A stretch of 64,000 bases of DNA from assembly GCF_900111775.1 (NCBI RefSeq), contig NZ_FOJJ01000003.1:1-64000 (forward strand). Reading direction: 5' to 3'. Every line of letters starts with the position of its first letter. The stretch's first letter is position 1. The DNA comes from Desulfuromonas acetexigens. Lineage in GTDB: Bacteria; Desulfobacterota; Desulfuromonadia; Desulfuromonadales; Trichloromonadaceae. Below the pieces are notes generated by a model, which ran no database searches, was not told where the DNA came from, and worked only from the letters and a program-made list of their open reading frames with translations. Of this stretch, positions 26,647 through 34,505 are shown piece after piece. A program made the translations under genes and the position numbers.

Positions 26647-28068
26647 ATGGAACACGCCAACCAACGTCCCGTTCACTTCTATAAAAACGGCGCCCTGACC
26701 GGCGACGCCCGGCCGGTGGCGCAGGAATTTCCCGTGCGCCTGACGGTCAATGGGCGCGAACTGGCGACCCTGATCGCCTCTCCCCATCAGCTCAATTTTC
26801 TGGTGGCCGGGTTTCTCCGGAACCAGGGTTTTGTCGAGGTCCTCGACGACATTCTTCAACTCGGCGTCTGCGCCGAGTTCGGCGCCGCTCAGGTGCGCTT
26901 GAGGGGGGAGATTCCCGAGCGCCTCCAGCCGACCCTCACCTCCGGTTGCGGCACGGGCATCTCCTTCAATCTGCAGACGGGCTCCGCCACCCTGCCCCGT
27001 CCGGCCGCGAACCGGCAACGGGTCACCCCGGCGGCGATTTTCACCCTGATGCGCGAGCTGCAACAGCGGGCCGAGCAGTATCGCAGCCACGGCGGCATTC
27101 ACTCGGCGGCGGTGGGGGACGGCGAAAAACTGCTCCTCTACGCCGAGGACCTGGGGCGGCACAACACCCTCGACCGCATCGCCGGCGAGGCGCTCTTCAA
27201 GGGGATCGACCTGGCCGGCAAGCTGCTCGTCACCTCGGGCCGGGTTTCCACCGAAATGGTCGCCAAGGCCGCGCGCCTCGGCATTCCCTTGATCGCCTCA
27301 CGCACCTCGCCGACGGACATGGCGATCCGCATGAGCGAAGAGTTGGGCATCACCCTCATCGGCTATCTGCGCGGGGAGAGCTTCGAGGTCTACAGCCGGC
27401 CGGAAGGGCTCGCCGCGCCGAGGCGGAAAGCGAAGATCGCCGGGGTCAGCGCCGTCATTCTCGCCGGCGGCGAATCGCGGCGCATGGGCAGCGACAAATC
27501 GCTCCTCCCCTGGCATGGCGGGCGCTTCATCGAGCACATCCACCGACTGCTGGACGAGCTCTTCGACGAGGTCATCATCGTCACCAACTCGCCGGGACTC
27601 TACGACTCCATCCCCTGTCGCAAGGAGCCGGACATCTACTACAAGCAGGGCTCTCTGGCCGGGATCCATTCGGGGCTCTGCCATGCCCGCAACGAACGGA
27701 TTTTCGTCGTCGCCTGCGACATGCCCTTTCTCTCCGAGGAAGTGATCCGCGCCCTCTGCGCCTGCGACCGGCAAGCCGAGGTCGTCATCCCCCGCAGCGA
27801 ATGGGGGCTGGAGCCGCTGCATGCCTGCTATGCCAAATCCTGCCTGCCCGCCATCGAAGCGGTGCTCGATGCCGGCAAGAAGCGCATTGTCGGCTTCTTC
27901 CCCGAGGTCCGGGTGGTTGAAGTGGCGGCGGCGGAACTCAAGAAAATCGACCCGGAAGGCCTCTCCTTCCGCAACATCAACACCCCGGAGGAATACTTCG
28001 CCCTGCGCGACCAGGCCCTGGCCAGCACGGAAACAGCAGTCAGCGGGAAATTCGCCGCAAGGAGCTAG
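26647..28068 (+). CDS. fdhD-mobA: Fused FdhD (formate dehydrogenase sulfurtransferase) and MobA (guanylyltransferase)
   Basis: 473 residues. The FdhD part (about 1-262) carries YRSHGGIHSAAVGDG, EDLGRHNTLDRIAG, LLVTSGRVSTEM and IASRTSPTDMAI, typical of the family. Its CxxC site appears as SGCGTGIS, with only the first cysteine of the pair kept. After a linker (about 263-275), MobA begins with the nucleotide motif VILAGGESRRMGSDKSLLPW and continues with VVACDMPFLSEE. FdhD transfers sulfur to the Mo/W cofactor of formate dehydrogenase and MobA adds GMP to make MGD. Joining both suggests channelling of the cofactor to FdnG. It is directly downstream of fdnGH and the NrfD gene. Confidence 0.92.
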   Translation: MEHANQRPVHFYKNGALTGDARPVAQEFPVRLTVNGRELATLIASPHQLNFLVAGFLRNQGFVEVLDDILQLGVCAEFGAAQVRLRGEIPERLQPTLTSGCGTGISFNLQTGSATLPRPAANRQRVTPAAIFTLMRELQQRAEQYRSHGGIHSAAVGDGEKLLLYAEDLGRHNTLDRIAGEALFKGIDLAGKLLVTSGRVSTEMVAKAARLGIPLIASRTSPTDMAIRMSEELGITLIGYLRGESFEVYSRPEGLAAPRRKAKIAGVSAVILAGGESRRMGSDKSLLPWHGGRFIEHIHRLLDELFDEVIIVTNSPGLYDSIPCRKEPDIYYKQGSLAGIHSGLCHARNERIFVVACDMPFLSEEVIRALCACDRQAEVVIPRSEWGLEPLHACYAKSCLPAIEAVLDAGKKRIVGFFPEVRVVEVAAAELKKIDPEGLSFRNINTPEEYFALRDQALASTETAVSGKFAARS

Positions 28069-28094
28069 GCAAAATCCGCAAAGATCTTTATACT
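28066..28094 (+). promoter_or_regulatory. Predicted sigma-70 promoter of tup operon
   Basis: TAGGCA (28066-28071), 17-bp spacer, TATACT (28089-28094). Transcription would start near 28101, at the front of the riboswitch-like leader. The -35 box is weak. Confidence 0.45.
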
Positions 28095-28100
28095 GACGAC

Positions 28101-28224
28101 TTCTCCGAATCGCAGGGCCTACCGGGAACGGCCCCACGGCCTGCGATCCATGGGTTCGGCTGGAAACGGCCGGGCCTCCCGTTTGGAAAGGAGACCCTCG
28201 GTTGACCGACGCCCGGCGTCGGAC
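28101..28224 (+). promoter_or_regulatory. Moco/Tuco-type riboswitch-like leader of tungstate transporter
   Basis: The leader has several conserved-looking elements I associate with the Moco RNA motif: GGGCCTACCGGGAACGGCC near 28116-28134 and GGCCTCCCGTTTGGAAAGGAGAC near 28172-28194. CGCAGG (28111-28116) pairs with CCTGCG (28140-28145), and CTCC/GGAG pairs around the GUUUGGAAA loop. The motif class binds molybdenum or tungsten cofactor and controls transport and cofactor genes, which is exactly what follows. A terminator hairpin comes next, so cofactor binding probably stops transcription. Identification is from memory; a covariance-model search would settle it. Confidence 0.7.
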
Positions 28225-28229
28225 CAGAG

Positions 28230-28257
28230 GCCCTTTCCCTGTGGGAAGGGCTTTTTT
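28230..28257 (+). terminator. Attenuator-type terminator between riboswitch and tupA
   Basis: GCCCTTTCCC / GGGAAGGGC with a TGT loop and one bulged T, followed by six T (28252-28257). It stands 27 bases before the tupA start, as expected for regulated premature termination. Confidence 0.85.
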
Positions 28258-28284
28258 CATCCTTCAACCAGGGAGACACCCACC

Positions 28285-29085
28285 ATGCACCAATTCCGTA
28301 TCGTCCTCACCCTCTTTCTGTTCATCTCTCTCCTTGTCGCCCCGGCCTGGGCCGAGGAACGCCTGCGCCTGGCGACCACCACTTCCACCGAGAACTCCGG
28401 ACTGCTCGCCGCCATCCTTCCCCCTTTTGAAAAAGCCCAGAACTGCAAGGTCGACGTCATCGCCGTCGGCACCGGCAAGGCCATCAAACTCGGCGAGGCC
28501 GGCGATGTGGATGTGGTCATGGTGCACGACCAGGCCAACGAGGAGAAGTTCGTCGCCGCCGGTTTCGGTGTCGAGCGCAAGGATCTCATGTACAACGACT
28601 TCGTGCTGCTCGGCCCGATCAGCGACCCGGCCGGGGTGCTCGGCAACGCCGACATCGCCGAGGCGCTGAAGAAGATCGCCACAAGCGGCGCGCCCTTCGT
28701 CTCGCGCGGCGACCTGTCGGGCACCCACAGCAAGGAGAAAGAACTGTGGCAGGCGGCGGGTGTCGCACCGGCCGGCGCCTGGTATCTGGAGGCGGGCCTG
28801 GGCATGGGCGAGGTCATTACCATGGCCGGAGAGCGCCAGGGCTACACCCTCTCCGACCGCGGCACCTGGATCGCCTTCGCCGCCAAGAACGATCTGCGTA
28901 TCGTCGCCGAGGGGGACAAGCGGCTCTTCAACCCTTACGGCGTGATCGTCGTCAATCCCGAGCGCCATCCCCACGTCAAGGTAAAACTGGCCGAGGCCTT
29001 CGTCGACTTTCTCCTATCGGAGGAAGGTCAGAAGCTGATCTCCGGCTTCACCGTCAACGGCCAACAGCTCTTCTTCACCTACTGA
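28285..29085 (+). CDS. tupA: Tungstate-binding periplasmic protein
   Basis: 266 residues from ATG 28285. A signal peptide (about 1-23) ends in WA/EE. The mature start LRLATTTSTENSGLL carries the TTTS motif that binds the oxyanion in TupA. The GGDVDVVMVHDQ-type region and the FVSRGDLSGTHSKEKELW loop, with Ser/Arg/Asp/Ser/Gly/Thr/His, are also typical. It captures tungstate for the TupBC permease. No strong ribosome-binding site is visible next to the ATG; control is by the upstream leader. Confidence 0.92.
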   Translation: MHQFRIVLTLFLFISLLVAPAWAEERLRLATTTSTENSGLLAAILPPFEKAQNCKVDVIAVGTGKAIKLGEAGDVDVVMVHDQANEEKFVAAGFGVERKDLMYNDFVLLGPISDPAGVLGNADIAEALKKIATSGAPFVSRGDLSGTHSKEKELWQAAGVAPAGAWYLEAGLGMGEVITMAGERQGYTLSDRGTWIAFAAKNDLRIVAEGDKRLFNPYGVIVVNPERHPHVKVKLAEAFVDFLLSEEGQKLISGFTVNGQQLFFTY

Positions 29086-29097
29086 GACTGAGGCAGC

Positions 29098-29784
29098 GTG
29101 TACTTTCTCGGCGACTCCCTGGGCACGGCCCTGGCCCTGCTGCTCAGTCTGGACAGGGAGGTCCTGACCACGGTCTGGACCTCCCTGTCCGTCTCCCTCG
29201 GGGCGATTCTCGCCGCCATGGTTGTCGCCGTCCCCCTGGGTGGAGTTATCGCCCTGCGGGAATTTCCCGGCAAGCGCCTGACCCTGACCCTGCTCAACAC
29301 CCTGATGGCGATGCCGACGGTCGTCGTCGGCCTGCTCATCTACGGCCTGCTCAGCCGCCAAGGACCCTTCGGCGAGCACGGGCTGCTCTTCACCCCGGCG
29401 GCGATGATGCTCGGCCAGATCGTCCTGGCGGTGCCCATCGTCGCTCACTACACGGTGGCGGCGGTGGCCGGGGCCGACCCGCGCATCCTCCCCACCGCCC
29501 TCACCCTGGGGGCGGGACCGCTGCGAGCCATGCTCCAGATTTTCGTAGAGGTGCGTTTCGGCCTGGTGGCGGCGGTCGTCGCCGGTTTCGGCCGGATTAT
29601 CGCCGAGGTCGGGGTGGCGATGATGCTCGGCGGCAACATTCGCGGCTATACCCGCACCATGACCACCGCCATCGCCCTGGAGACAAGCAAGGGAGAGTTC
29701 GCCTTCGCCCTCGCCCTCGGCCTGGTGCTGATGACCGTGGCGCTTTTGGTCAATCTTTTTCTCAATCTGCTGCAGCAGAGGTAA
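29098..29784 (+). CDS. tupB: Tungstate ABC transporter permease
   Basis: 228 residues starting at GTG 29098, 12 bp after tupA. Five or so hydrophobic helices and the permease signature EVGVAMMLGGNIRGYTRTMTTAI (EAA-type loop) are present. It forms the membrane channel of the tungstate importer. Confidence 0.92.
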   Translation: MYFLGDSLGTALALLLSLDREVLTTVWTSLSVSLGAILAAMVVAVPLGGVIALREFPGKRLTLTLLNTLMAMPTVVVGLLIYGLLSRQGPFGEHGLLFTPAAMMLGQIVLAVPIVAHYTVAAVAGADPRILPTALTLGAGPLRAMLQIFVEVRFGLVAAVVAGFGRIIAEVGVAMMLGGNIRGYTRTMTTAIALETSKGEFAFALALGLVLMTVALLVNLFLNLLQQR

Positions 29785-29787
29785 CGC

Positions 29788-30525
29788 ATGACGCCCCTCT
29801 ATGAACTGAGCGACATCGAACATCACCGGGAGGGCCGCACGGTCCTCGCCATCGACCGGCTGGAACTTCTGCCGGGGCGCTTTTACGCCCTGACCGGGGC
29901 CAATGGCGCGGGCAAGAGCACCCTGTTGCACCTGCTCGCCCTCCTCGACCGGCCGAGCCGGGGGGAGTTGCGCATCGACGGTCAAAGCTTGCCGGGAAGC
30001 AACCGCCACCTCTACCGGCTGCGGCGGGAGATCACCCTGGTTCACCAGGCCGTCTTTCTCCTTTCGGGGTCGGTGGCGGACAATCTCGCCTTCGGCCTCA
30101 AACTGCGGGGGCTGTCCCGCCGCGAGCGGAACCGGCGCGCCCTCTGGGCCTTGCAGACCGTCGGCCTCGGGGATTTCGGCGAGCGGCGGGCGAACCGGCT
30201 CTCCGGCGGCGAAAGCCGGCGCGTCGCCCTGGCCCGGGCGCTGGCCCTCAAGCCCCGGGTGCTGCTCCTCGACGAACCGACCACCGGCCTCGACGAATCG
30301 AGCGCGGCGGCTTTCGAGGGTCTGCTCGCCGGCTTGCGCGACCAGGGGCTGTCGCTGGTCATGGCCAGCCATGACCGCGCCCTGGTGCAACGCCTGGGAG
30401 CCGAGGAAATTCGCCTCGCCGAGGGGCGGATTCTCGGCCGCCCCCTTGCCGGTTCAACCCAACACCGACTGGCTGTCGCCGGGAGTTCCCTATGCCTCAA
30501 TCCTTCGAAAATGCCCGAGCGCTGA
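29788..30525 (+). CDS. tupC: Tungstate ABC transporter ATP-binding protein
   Basis: 245 residues. Walker A GANGAGKST, the ABC signature LSGGESRRVALARAL and Walker B VLLLDEPTTGLD are intact, followed by the H-loop SHD. It powers TupAB uptake. Its last 34 bases overlap the start of moeA, so the C-terminal tail (about 225-245) is encoded in sequence shared with that gene. This shows tight operon packing. Confidence 0.92.
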   Translation: MTPLYELSDIEHHREGRTVLAIDRLELLPGRFYALTGANGAGKSTLLHLLALLDRPSRGELRIDGQSLPGSNRHLYRLRREITLVHQAVFLLSGSVADNLAFGLKLRGLSRRERNRRALWALQTVGLGDFGERRANRLSGGESRRVALARALALKPRVLLLDEPTTGLDESSAAAFEGLLAGLRDQGLSLVMASHDRALVQRLGAEEIRLAEGRILGRPLAGSTQHRLAVAGSSLCLNPSKMPER

Positions 30526-31709
30526 TCCTCGCCCACATCGCCCCTCTGACCGGGGAGACCGTGCCCCTGCTCGATGCCGTGGGACGGGTGCTGGAACGGG
30601 AGTTTGCCGCGCCCTACGATCTGCCCCGCTTCGCCAACTCGGCCATGGACGGCTACGCCCTGCGCGCCGCCGACGCCCGCCCCGGAGCGCGGCTGCGGGT
30701 GACCGGCTACATCCCCGCCGGCGGTCGCGCCGAACCGGCGGTGGCAGTCGGCTGCGCGGTGCGCATCATGACCGGCGCGCCGATTCCTCCCGGCGGCGAC
30801 ACGGTCATCCCCGTCGAGGAGACGGACGGCGGCCTCGCCGAAGTCGTCCTGCAAGGATCGGCCACGCCGGGGGATCATATCCGCCGCCGGGGGGAGGATA
30901 TTTCCACCGGAAGCCTCGTCCTAGCCGCCGGCACCCTGCTGCGCCCGGCGGAGATCAGCCTGCTCGCCAGCTGCGGCCGCACCCGGGTGAGCGTCCACCG
31001 GCGGCCGAAGGTAGCGATCCTCTCCACCGGCGACGAACTGGTGGAACCGGGAACCGAGCTGTCGCCGGAAACCATCGTCGACAGCAATTCCTGGGCGCTC
31101 GCCGCCGCCGTCCGCGAAGTCGGCGCCGAACCGGCCCTGCTCGGGATCGCCCGGGACAACCACGCCAGCCTGCGGGAGAAACTGCGCCTGGGCCTCACCG
31201 CCGACGCCCTCATCACCTCGGCCGGGGTCTCCGCCGGCGATCGCGACCTGGTCCGCGAGGTGCTGGAAGAGTTGGGGGTCAGGCCGCTTTTCTGGAAGAT
31301 CGACATCAAACCGGGGCGCCCCACCGCCTTCGGCCTGGCCGGAAAGATACCGGTCTTCTCCCTCCCCGGCAATCCCGTCTCCAGCCTGCTGACCTTCGAT
31401 ACCTTCGTGCGTCCGGCGCTGCTGAAAATGCTCGGGCACCGCCAGGTGCTGCGGCCGCTGTTGCAGGCGACCCTGCAAGCGCCGGTCGCCAAGAAGGCCG
31501 GACGGGTGCATTTTCTGCGGGTGCGGGTCGGCCGCGTCAACGGCCACTTGACAGCGATCAGCGCCGGGGACCAGAATACCGGTATCCTCAGCACCCTGCT
31601 GCACGCCAACGGCGTCGCCGTCCTCCCCGCCGAGCGGGAGAACTTCGCCGCCGGAGAGACCGTCGACATCCACCTTTTCGAGCCGGAACTCGCCCCGGCC
31701 GAAGCCTGA
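30492..31709 (+). CDS. moeA: Molybdopterin molybdenumtransferase
   Basis: 405 residues. The family landmarks are in order: DLPRFANSAMDGYALRA, then IMTGAPIPPGGDTVIPVEET, TGDELVEPG, ITSAGVSAGDRD and PVFSLPGNPVSSLLTF. MoeA inserts molybdate (or tungstate) into adenylylated molybdopterin. It overlaps tupC, so uptake and insertion are co-expressed under the same riboswitch-like leader. Confidence 0.95.
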   Translation: MPQSFENARALILAHIAPLTGETVPLLDAVGRVLEREFAAPYDLPRFANSAMDGYALRAADARPGARLRVTGYIPAGGRAEPAVAVGCAVRIMTGAPIPPGGDTVIPVEETDGGLAEVVLQGSATPGDHIRRRGEDISTGSLVLAAGTLLRPAEISLLASCGRTRVSVHRRPKVAILSTGDELVEPGTELSPETIVDSNSWALAAAVREVGAEPALLGIARDNHASLREKLRLGLTADALITSAGVSAGDRDLVREVLEELGVRPLFWKIDIKPGRPTAFGLAGKIPVFSLPGNPVSSLLTFDTFVRPALLKMLGHRQVLRPLLQATLQAPVAKKAGRVHFLRVRVGRVNGHLTAISAGDQNTGILSTLLHANGVAVLPAERENFAAGETVDIHLFEPELAPAEA

Positions 31710-31728
31710 ACCCTAGCCTGGAGCTTTC

Positions 31729-32244
31729 ATGAAGCACAAAGCCATCTCCTTCGTCGCCAAATCGGGAACCGGCAAGACCACCCTGCTGGAAAAAGTCATC
31801 GCAGAGCTTAAAGTCCGCGGCTACCGGGTCGGCGTCATCAAGCACGACGCCCACCAGTTCGACATCGACCATCCCGGCAAGGACAGCCATCGCCTCACCG
31901 CCGCCGGCGCCGACACCATGCTCATCAGTTCCCCGGCCAAGCTGGCGCTGGTCAAGCAGCACGCCGCCTCGCCCCCCCTGGAAGAACTGCTCGACACCTA
32001 TTTCAGCGATGTCGATCTGATCGTCACCGAAGGTTTCAAAAAGAGCGGCCTGCCGAAGATCGAAATCCACCGCCAGGAACGCAGCGCCACTCTCATCTGC
32101 CGAGGCGAGGAAAACGACCCGACCCTGGTCGCGGTCGCCAGCGACGAACCGCTGGAACTCGACGTCCCGGTCCTCGATCTCAATGACGCTGCGGCCATCG
32201 TTAATTTTGTTATTAAGGAGTTAAGGCTGAAGGCTGAAGACTGA
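31729..32244 (+). CDS. mobB: Molybdopterin-guanine dinucleotide biosynthesis adaptor protein
   Basis: 171 residues. The Walker A motif KSGTGKTTLLEKVI near the N terminus, VGVIKHDAHQFDIDHPGKDSHR and VDLIVTEGFK are standard for MobB. It binds GTP and aids MobA in MGD formation. It lies 19 bp after moeA, in the same operon. Confidence 0.94.
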   Translation: MKHKAISFVAKSGTGKTTLLEKVIAELKVRGYRVGVIKHDAHQFDIDHPGKDSHRLTAAGADTMLISSPAKLALVKQHAASPPLEELLDTYFSDVDLIVTEGFKKSGLPKIEIHRQERSATLICRGEENDPTLVAVASDEPLELDVPVLDLNDAAAIVNFVIKELRLKAED

Positions 32245-32308
32245 AGCCAAACCACTGACCCCCTTTATCCTTTTTCCTTTAGCCTTTTTCCTCCCTAAGG
32301 AGCCCCCC

Positions 32309-32500
32309 ATGTTCGGACTTGGAACCCAGGAAATGCTCATCATTCTCGTGCTGGTGCTGATCGTCTTCGGCGCCGGGAAACTTCCCCAGGTGGGCAGCGC
32401 CCTCGGCAGCGGCCTGCGCAACTTCAAAAAAGGGATGAAGGACGACATCGAAATCGAGGAAGCCCGGATCGTTGAGGAGACCAAACCTCCGAAAATTTAA
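32309..32500 (+). CDS. tatA: Twin-arginine translocase subunit TatA/E
   Basis: 63 residues: a short N terminus MFGLG, one transmembrane helix (about 8-24), the FGAGKLPQVGSALGSGLRNFKKGMKDD hinge-amphipathic helix, and an acidic tail. TatA makes the pore for folded twin-arginine proteins, such as FdnG encoded 8 kb upstream. The 64-bp gap before it holds a pyrimidine-rich tract with TCCTTTTTCCTTTAGCC but no gene. A strong terminator follows at 32522. Confidence 0.94.
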   Translation: MFGLGTQEMLIILVLVLIVFGAGKLPQVGSALGSGLRNFKKGMKDDIEIEEARIVEETKPPKI

Positions 32501-32521
32501 AAAGGATGGCAGCAGAGCTTG

Positions 32522-32562
32522 AACAACAAGGGCCACCCCGATTTGGGGTGGCTCTTGTTGTT
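32522..32562. terminator. Intrinsic terminator after tatA
   Basis: AACAACAAGGGCCACCCC / GGGGTGGCTCTTGTTGTT, an 18-bp stem with one G-T pair and a 5-base loop. It serves the tup-tat operon and also faces the convergent uspA gene. Confidence 0.85.
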
Positions 32563-32583
32563 TGCGGAGATTTCCGGGATGTC

Positions 32584-33015
32584 TTACTTAACGATAGTCA
32601 CCGTACAGCGCGCCTCAGCGGCGACCTGATGGGAAACAGAACCGAGCAACCACTCGGCGATGCGAGTGCGTCCGCGATTGCCGAGAACGATCATGTCGAC
32701 GCCACTCTGTTCGGCATAGTCGACGACCGTCTCGGCGGCATGACCGACCACGCAATCCGTGACGATCTCCACCCCAAACGCGGCGGCCTTGGCCTTGAGC
32801 GCCTCCTGGGCGGCTTCGAGCTTGGTTCGGGAGGCATTGATGATCGGTTCGAGATCCATCGAGACATCAATCAGATCCGGCACCTGCACCACCGACAGCA
32901 CGACAATCCCACTCCCTTCCCGGCTGCGGGCAAAATCCAAGGCCAGATCAAAGGCTTTGTGCGACGCGGGGGAATCGTCAAAGGCCACAAGAATTTTCCG
33001 GTTTGGTTCGTCCAT
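32584..33015 (-). CDS. Universal stress protein UspA family
   Basis: 143 residues from ATG 33015, chosen for GGAGG 5 bases upstream; an ATG six codons earlier lacks one. The fold is visible: KILVAFDDSPASHKAFDLAL at the start and the ATP loop VLGNRGRTRIAEWLLGSVSHQVAAEARCTVTIVK, close to the G-x2-G-x9-G(S/T) motif. Cytoplasmic stress protein, possibly ATP-binding. Single gene. Confidence 0.92.
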   Translation of the reverse strand: MDEPNRKILVAFDDSPASHKAFDLALDFARSREGSGIVVLSVVQVPDLIDVSMDLEPIINASRTKLEAAQEALKAKAAAFGVEIVTDCVVGHAAETVVDYAEQSGVDMIVLGNRGRTRIAEWLLGSVSHQVAAEARCTVTIVK

Positions 33016-33207
33016 GATGTCCTCCCTGTTCAAATCCGGATATCGGGGATATTTTTCCCCAGCATAGTCGGGTTCCCCCCCCTGTCAATCCAACCTGCCG
33101 AGGTTTTTTCCGCCCCCCATCTGACTGTTTTTTTGGCAGCGCCCCCCTTCCGCGCCTGTTCCAGCAGCAGCCGCAGTCAGTTCAGCGGCCCTCATAAAGG
33201 CCACTAC

Positions 33208-33226
33208 ATTGCGGCAAATCACTGAA
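33208..33226 (+). repeat. Direct repeat copy 1 flanking the HTH/macro-like cluster
   Basis: ATTGCGGCAAATCACTGAA matches 17 of 19 bases at 34360-34378, on the other side of the three-gene cluster. It could mark an insertion or be shared regulatory sequence. The rest of the 313-bp gap (33016-33328) shows nothing else that I can support. Confidence 0.45.
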
Positions 33227-33328
33227 TTTACAAGACATTTCCTCCTGTCAAGCGAGGATGAAAGGTTGGCCTGCTCTCTGCAAAAGGGGAAGTCAACCTG
33301 TCTTCCCCACCCTCGAAAGGAGACCGCC

Positions 33329-33568
33329 ATGTCCGTCGCCCGCGAGAACACCCCTCTGATTCCCATCGAAGAAGCGGCACGCGCCCTGCACACCACCTCG
33401 ATCAGCGTCTATATGCACATCAAGCGCAAGCTCATCGTCGGCCGCGAAGTTGGCGAACGCTGGTTCGTCGACGCCGAAAGCCTCACCGGCTTTCTCGCCC
33501 GGCACGGCGGCAAAGACCCGGTTCCAGTTCACCATGCCTGCCGCGGCTGTGGCGGCTCGTGCGGATAG
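33329..33568 (+). CDS. Small helix-turn-helix protein with cysteine-rich tail
   Basis: 79 residues from ATG 33329, with GAAAGGAGACC upstream. The middle (IPIEEAARALHTTSISVYMHIKRKLIVGREVGERWFVDAESLTGFLARHG) is a MerR/excisionase-type winged helix. The tail is short and cysteine/glycine-rich (CRGCGGSCG), which could bind metal. It lies 3 bp before the next gene, which suggests one operon of three. It may regulate that operon; the target is unknown. Confidence 0.75.
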   Translation: MSVARENTPLIPIEEAARALHTTSISVYMHIKRKLIVGREVGERWFVDAESLTGFLARHGGKDPVPVHHACRGCGGSCG

Positions 33569-33571
33569 ACC

Positions 33572-33871
33572 ATGGGCCTCGCCATCAAACCATCGGATCT
33601 GCAATACCGCTATCCCCGCAAGAAGGAGACCCGCGAGCTGTCCAAATTCGCCGGGCTGCCCGACCCCACCCCCTTCGACCGGGACGATCTCTACGAGATC
33701 ATCCCCATGTTCGAGAAGGTGATGGACGAACTCGGCAGCGACGACGGCACGGTGCTGCACCGCCTCGAAGAACTTCTCAACCACGACCTGCCCCGCTGCA
33801 TCGCCACCCGCGAAGAGGTCTTTCGCTGTCTGCTCGAAACGATGCGCGGTATTCTGGGGATGGCGCGGTGA
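33572..33871 (+). CDS. Conserved-looking protein of unknown function in HTH/macro-like cluster
   Basis: 99 residues, soluble, no signal peptide, rich in Asp/Glu and Leu. Its central part (FDRDDLYEIIPMFEKVMDELGSDDGTVLHRLEELLNHDLPRCIATREEVF) is predicted helical. I do not recognise a domain. Its stop overlaps the GTG start of the macro-like gene, so the two are translationally coupled. It may be a partner or regulator of that protein; this is inference from overlap alone. Confidence 0.65.
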   Translation: MGLAIKPSDLQYRYPRKKETRELSKFAGLPDPTPFDRDDLYEIIPMFEKVMDELGSDDGTVLHRLEELLNHDLPRCIATREEVFRCLLETMRGILGMAR

Positions 33872-34296
33872 GGGAGACTATCGGCGACCTGTGGGATTAC
33901 CTCGGGCAAGCGCCGATCTGCGTCACCACCGGCGCCCTGGTCTCCCCCCGAGGGGAATGTATCATGCTCCGGGGATGCGCTCGCCAGGCGCGGGATCGCT
34001 TTCCGGAGCTGCCCCGACAACTCGGACAACTCCTCCGGCAAGGGGGCAACCAGGTTTACGAACTGGCGCACGGACTGGTCAGTTTTCCGGTGGAAGACTC
34101 ACCATTCGAGGTTCCTGGCCTCGGCCGGATCGAGCGGTCCTGCGCCGAATTGCTGACCCTGGCCGATGCCCGTGGCTGGTCGCGCGTGGTGGTGCCCCGC
34201 CCCGGTTGCGGGGGCGGCGGTCTGCAATGGCAAGAAGTCCGACCGATTCTGAATAAATATTTCGATGAACGTTTTTGGGTCATCCACTCTTCCTAG
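33868..34296 (+). CDS. Macro-domain-like (ADP-ribose-1''-phosphatase type) protein
   Basis: 142 residues, starting at GTG 33868, which overlaps the preceding stop. The pattern VTTGALVSPRGECIMLRGCARQARDRFPELPRQLG, a central GLVSFPVED strand, and VVVPRPGCGGGGLQWQEVRPILNKYF resembles small phage-type macro/ADP-ribose phosphatase proteins, with the glycine-rich loop near residues 110-118. It would remove or bind ADP-ribose groups. Together with the HTH and the unknown 99-residue protein it forms a compact cluster that could be a stress or defence unit. The call comes from motif memory. Confidence 0.7.
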   Translation: MRETIGDLWDYLGQAPICVTTGALVSPRGECIMLRGCARQARDRFPELPRQLGQLLRQGGNQVYELAHGLVSFPVEDSPFEVPGLGRIERSCAELLTLADARGWSRVVVPRPGCGGGGLQWQEVRPILNKYFDERFWVIHSS

Positions 34297-34298
34297 TC

Positions 34299-34331
34299 CG
34301 TAGGATGCGGTGAGCGAAAAGGAACCGCATC
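34299..34331 (+). repeat. REP palindrome copy (forward)
   Basis: CGTAGGATGCGGT...ACCGCATC: GATGCGGT (34304-34311) pairs with ACCGCATC (34324-34331). The same family occurs around 48.5-49.7 kb and at 56362, where a RAYT gene is present. Confidence 0.8.
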
Positions 34332-34359
34332 AACCGGGGTCGCCCATTACAAAGCTACT

Positions 34360-34378
34360 ATTGCGGCAAAACACAGAA
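34360..34378 (+). repeat. Direct repeat copy 2 flanking the HTH/macro-like cluster
   Basis: ATTGCGGCAAAACACAGAA, partner of the copy at 33208-33226, 17 of 19 bases the same. Confidence 0.45.
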
Positions 34379-34505
34379 AAATAGACCAGATCAATTTTAC
34401 GATCCGCTCCACTTTCCCTGCCCATACTCGCTTCCTTCTCGATCCCCATCCGCGTTCATATCATATTGCCCCCCCTCACCCCCAAAAGACGCTCAGATGG
34501 CAATT

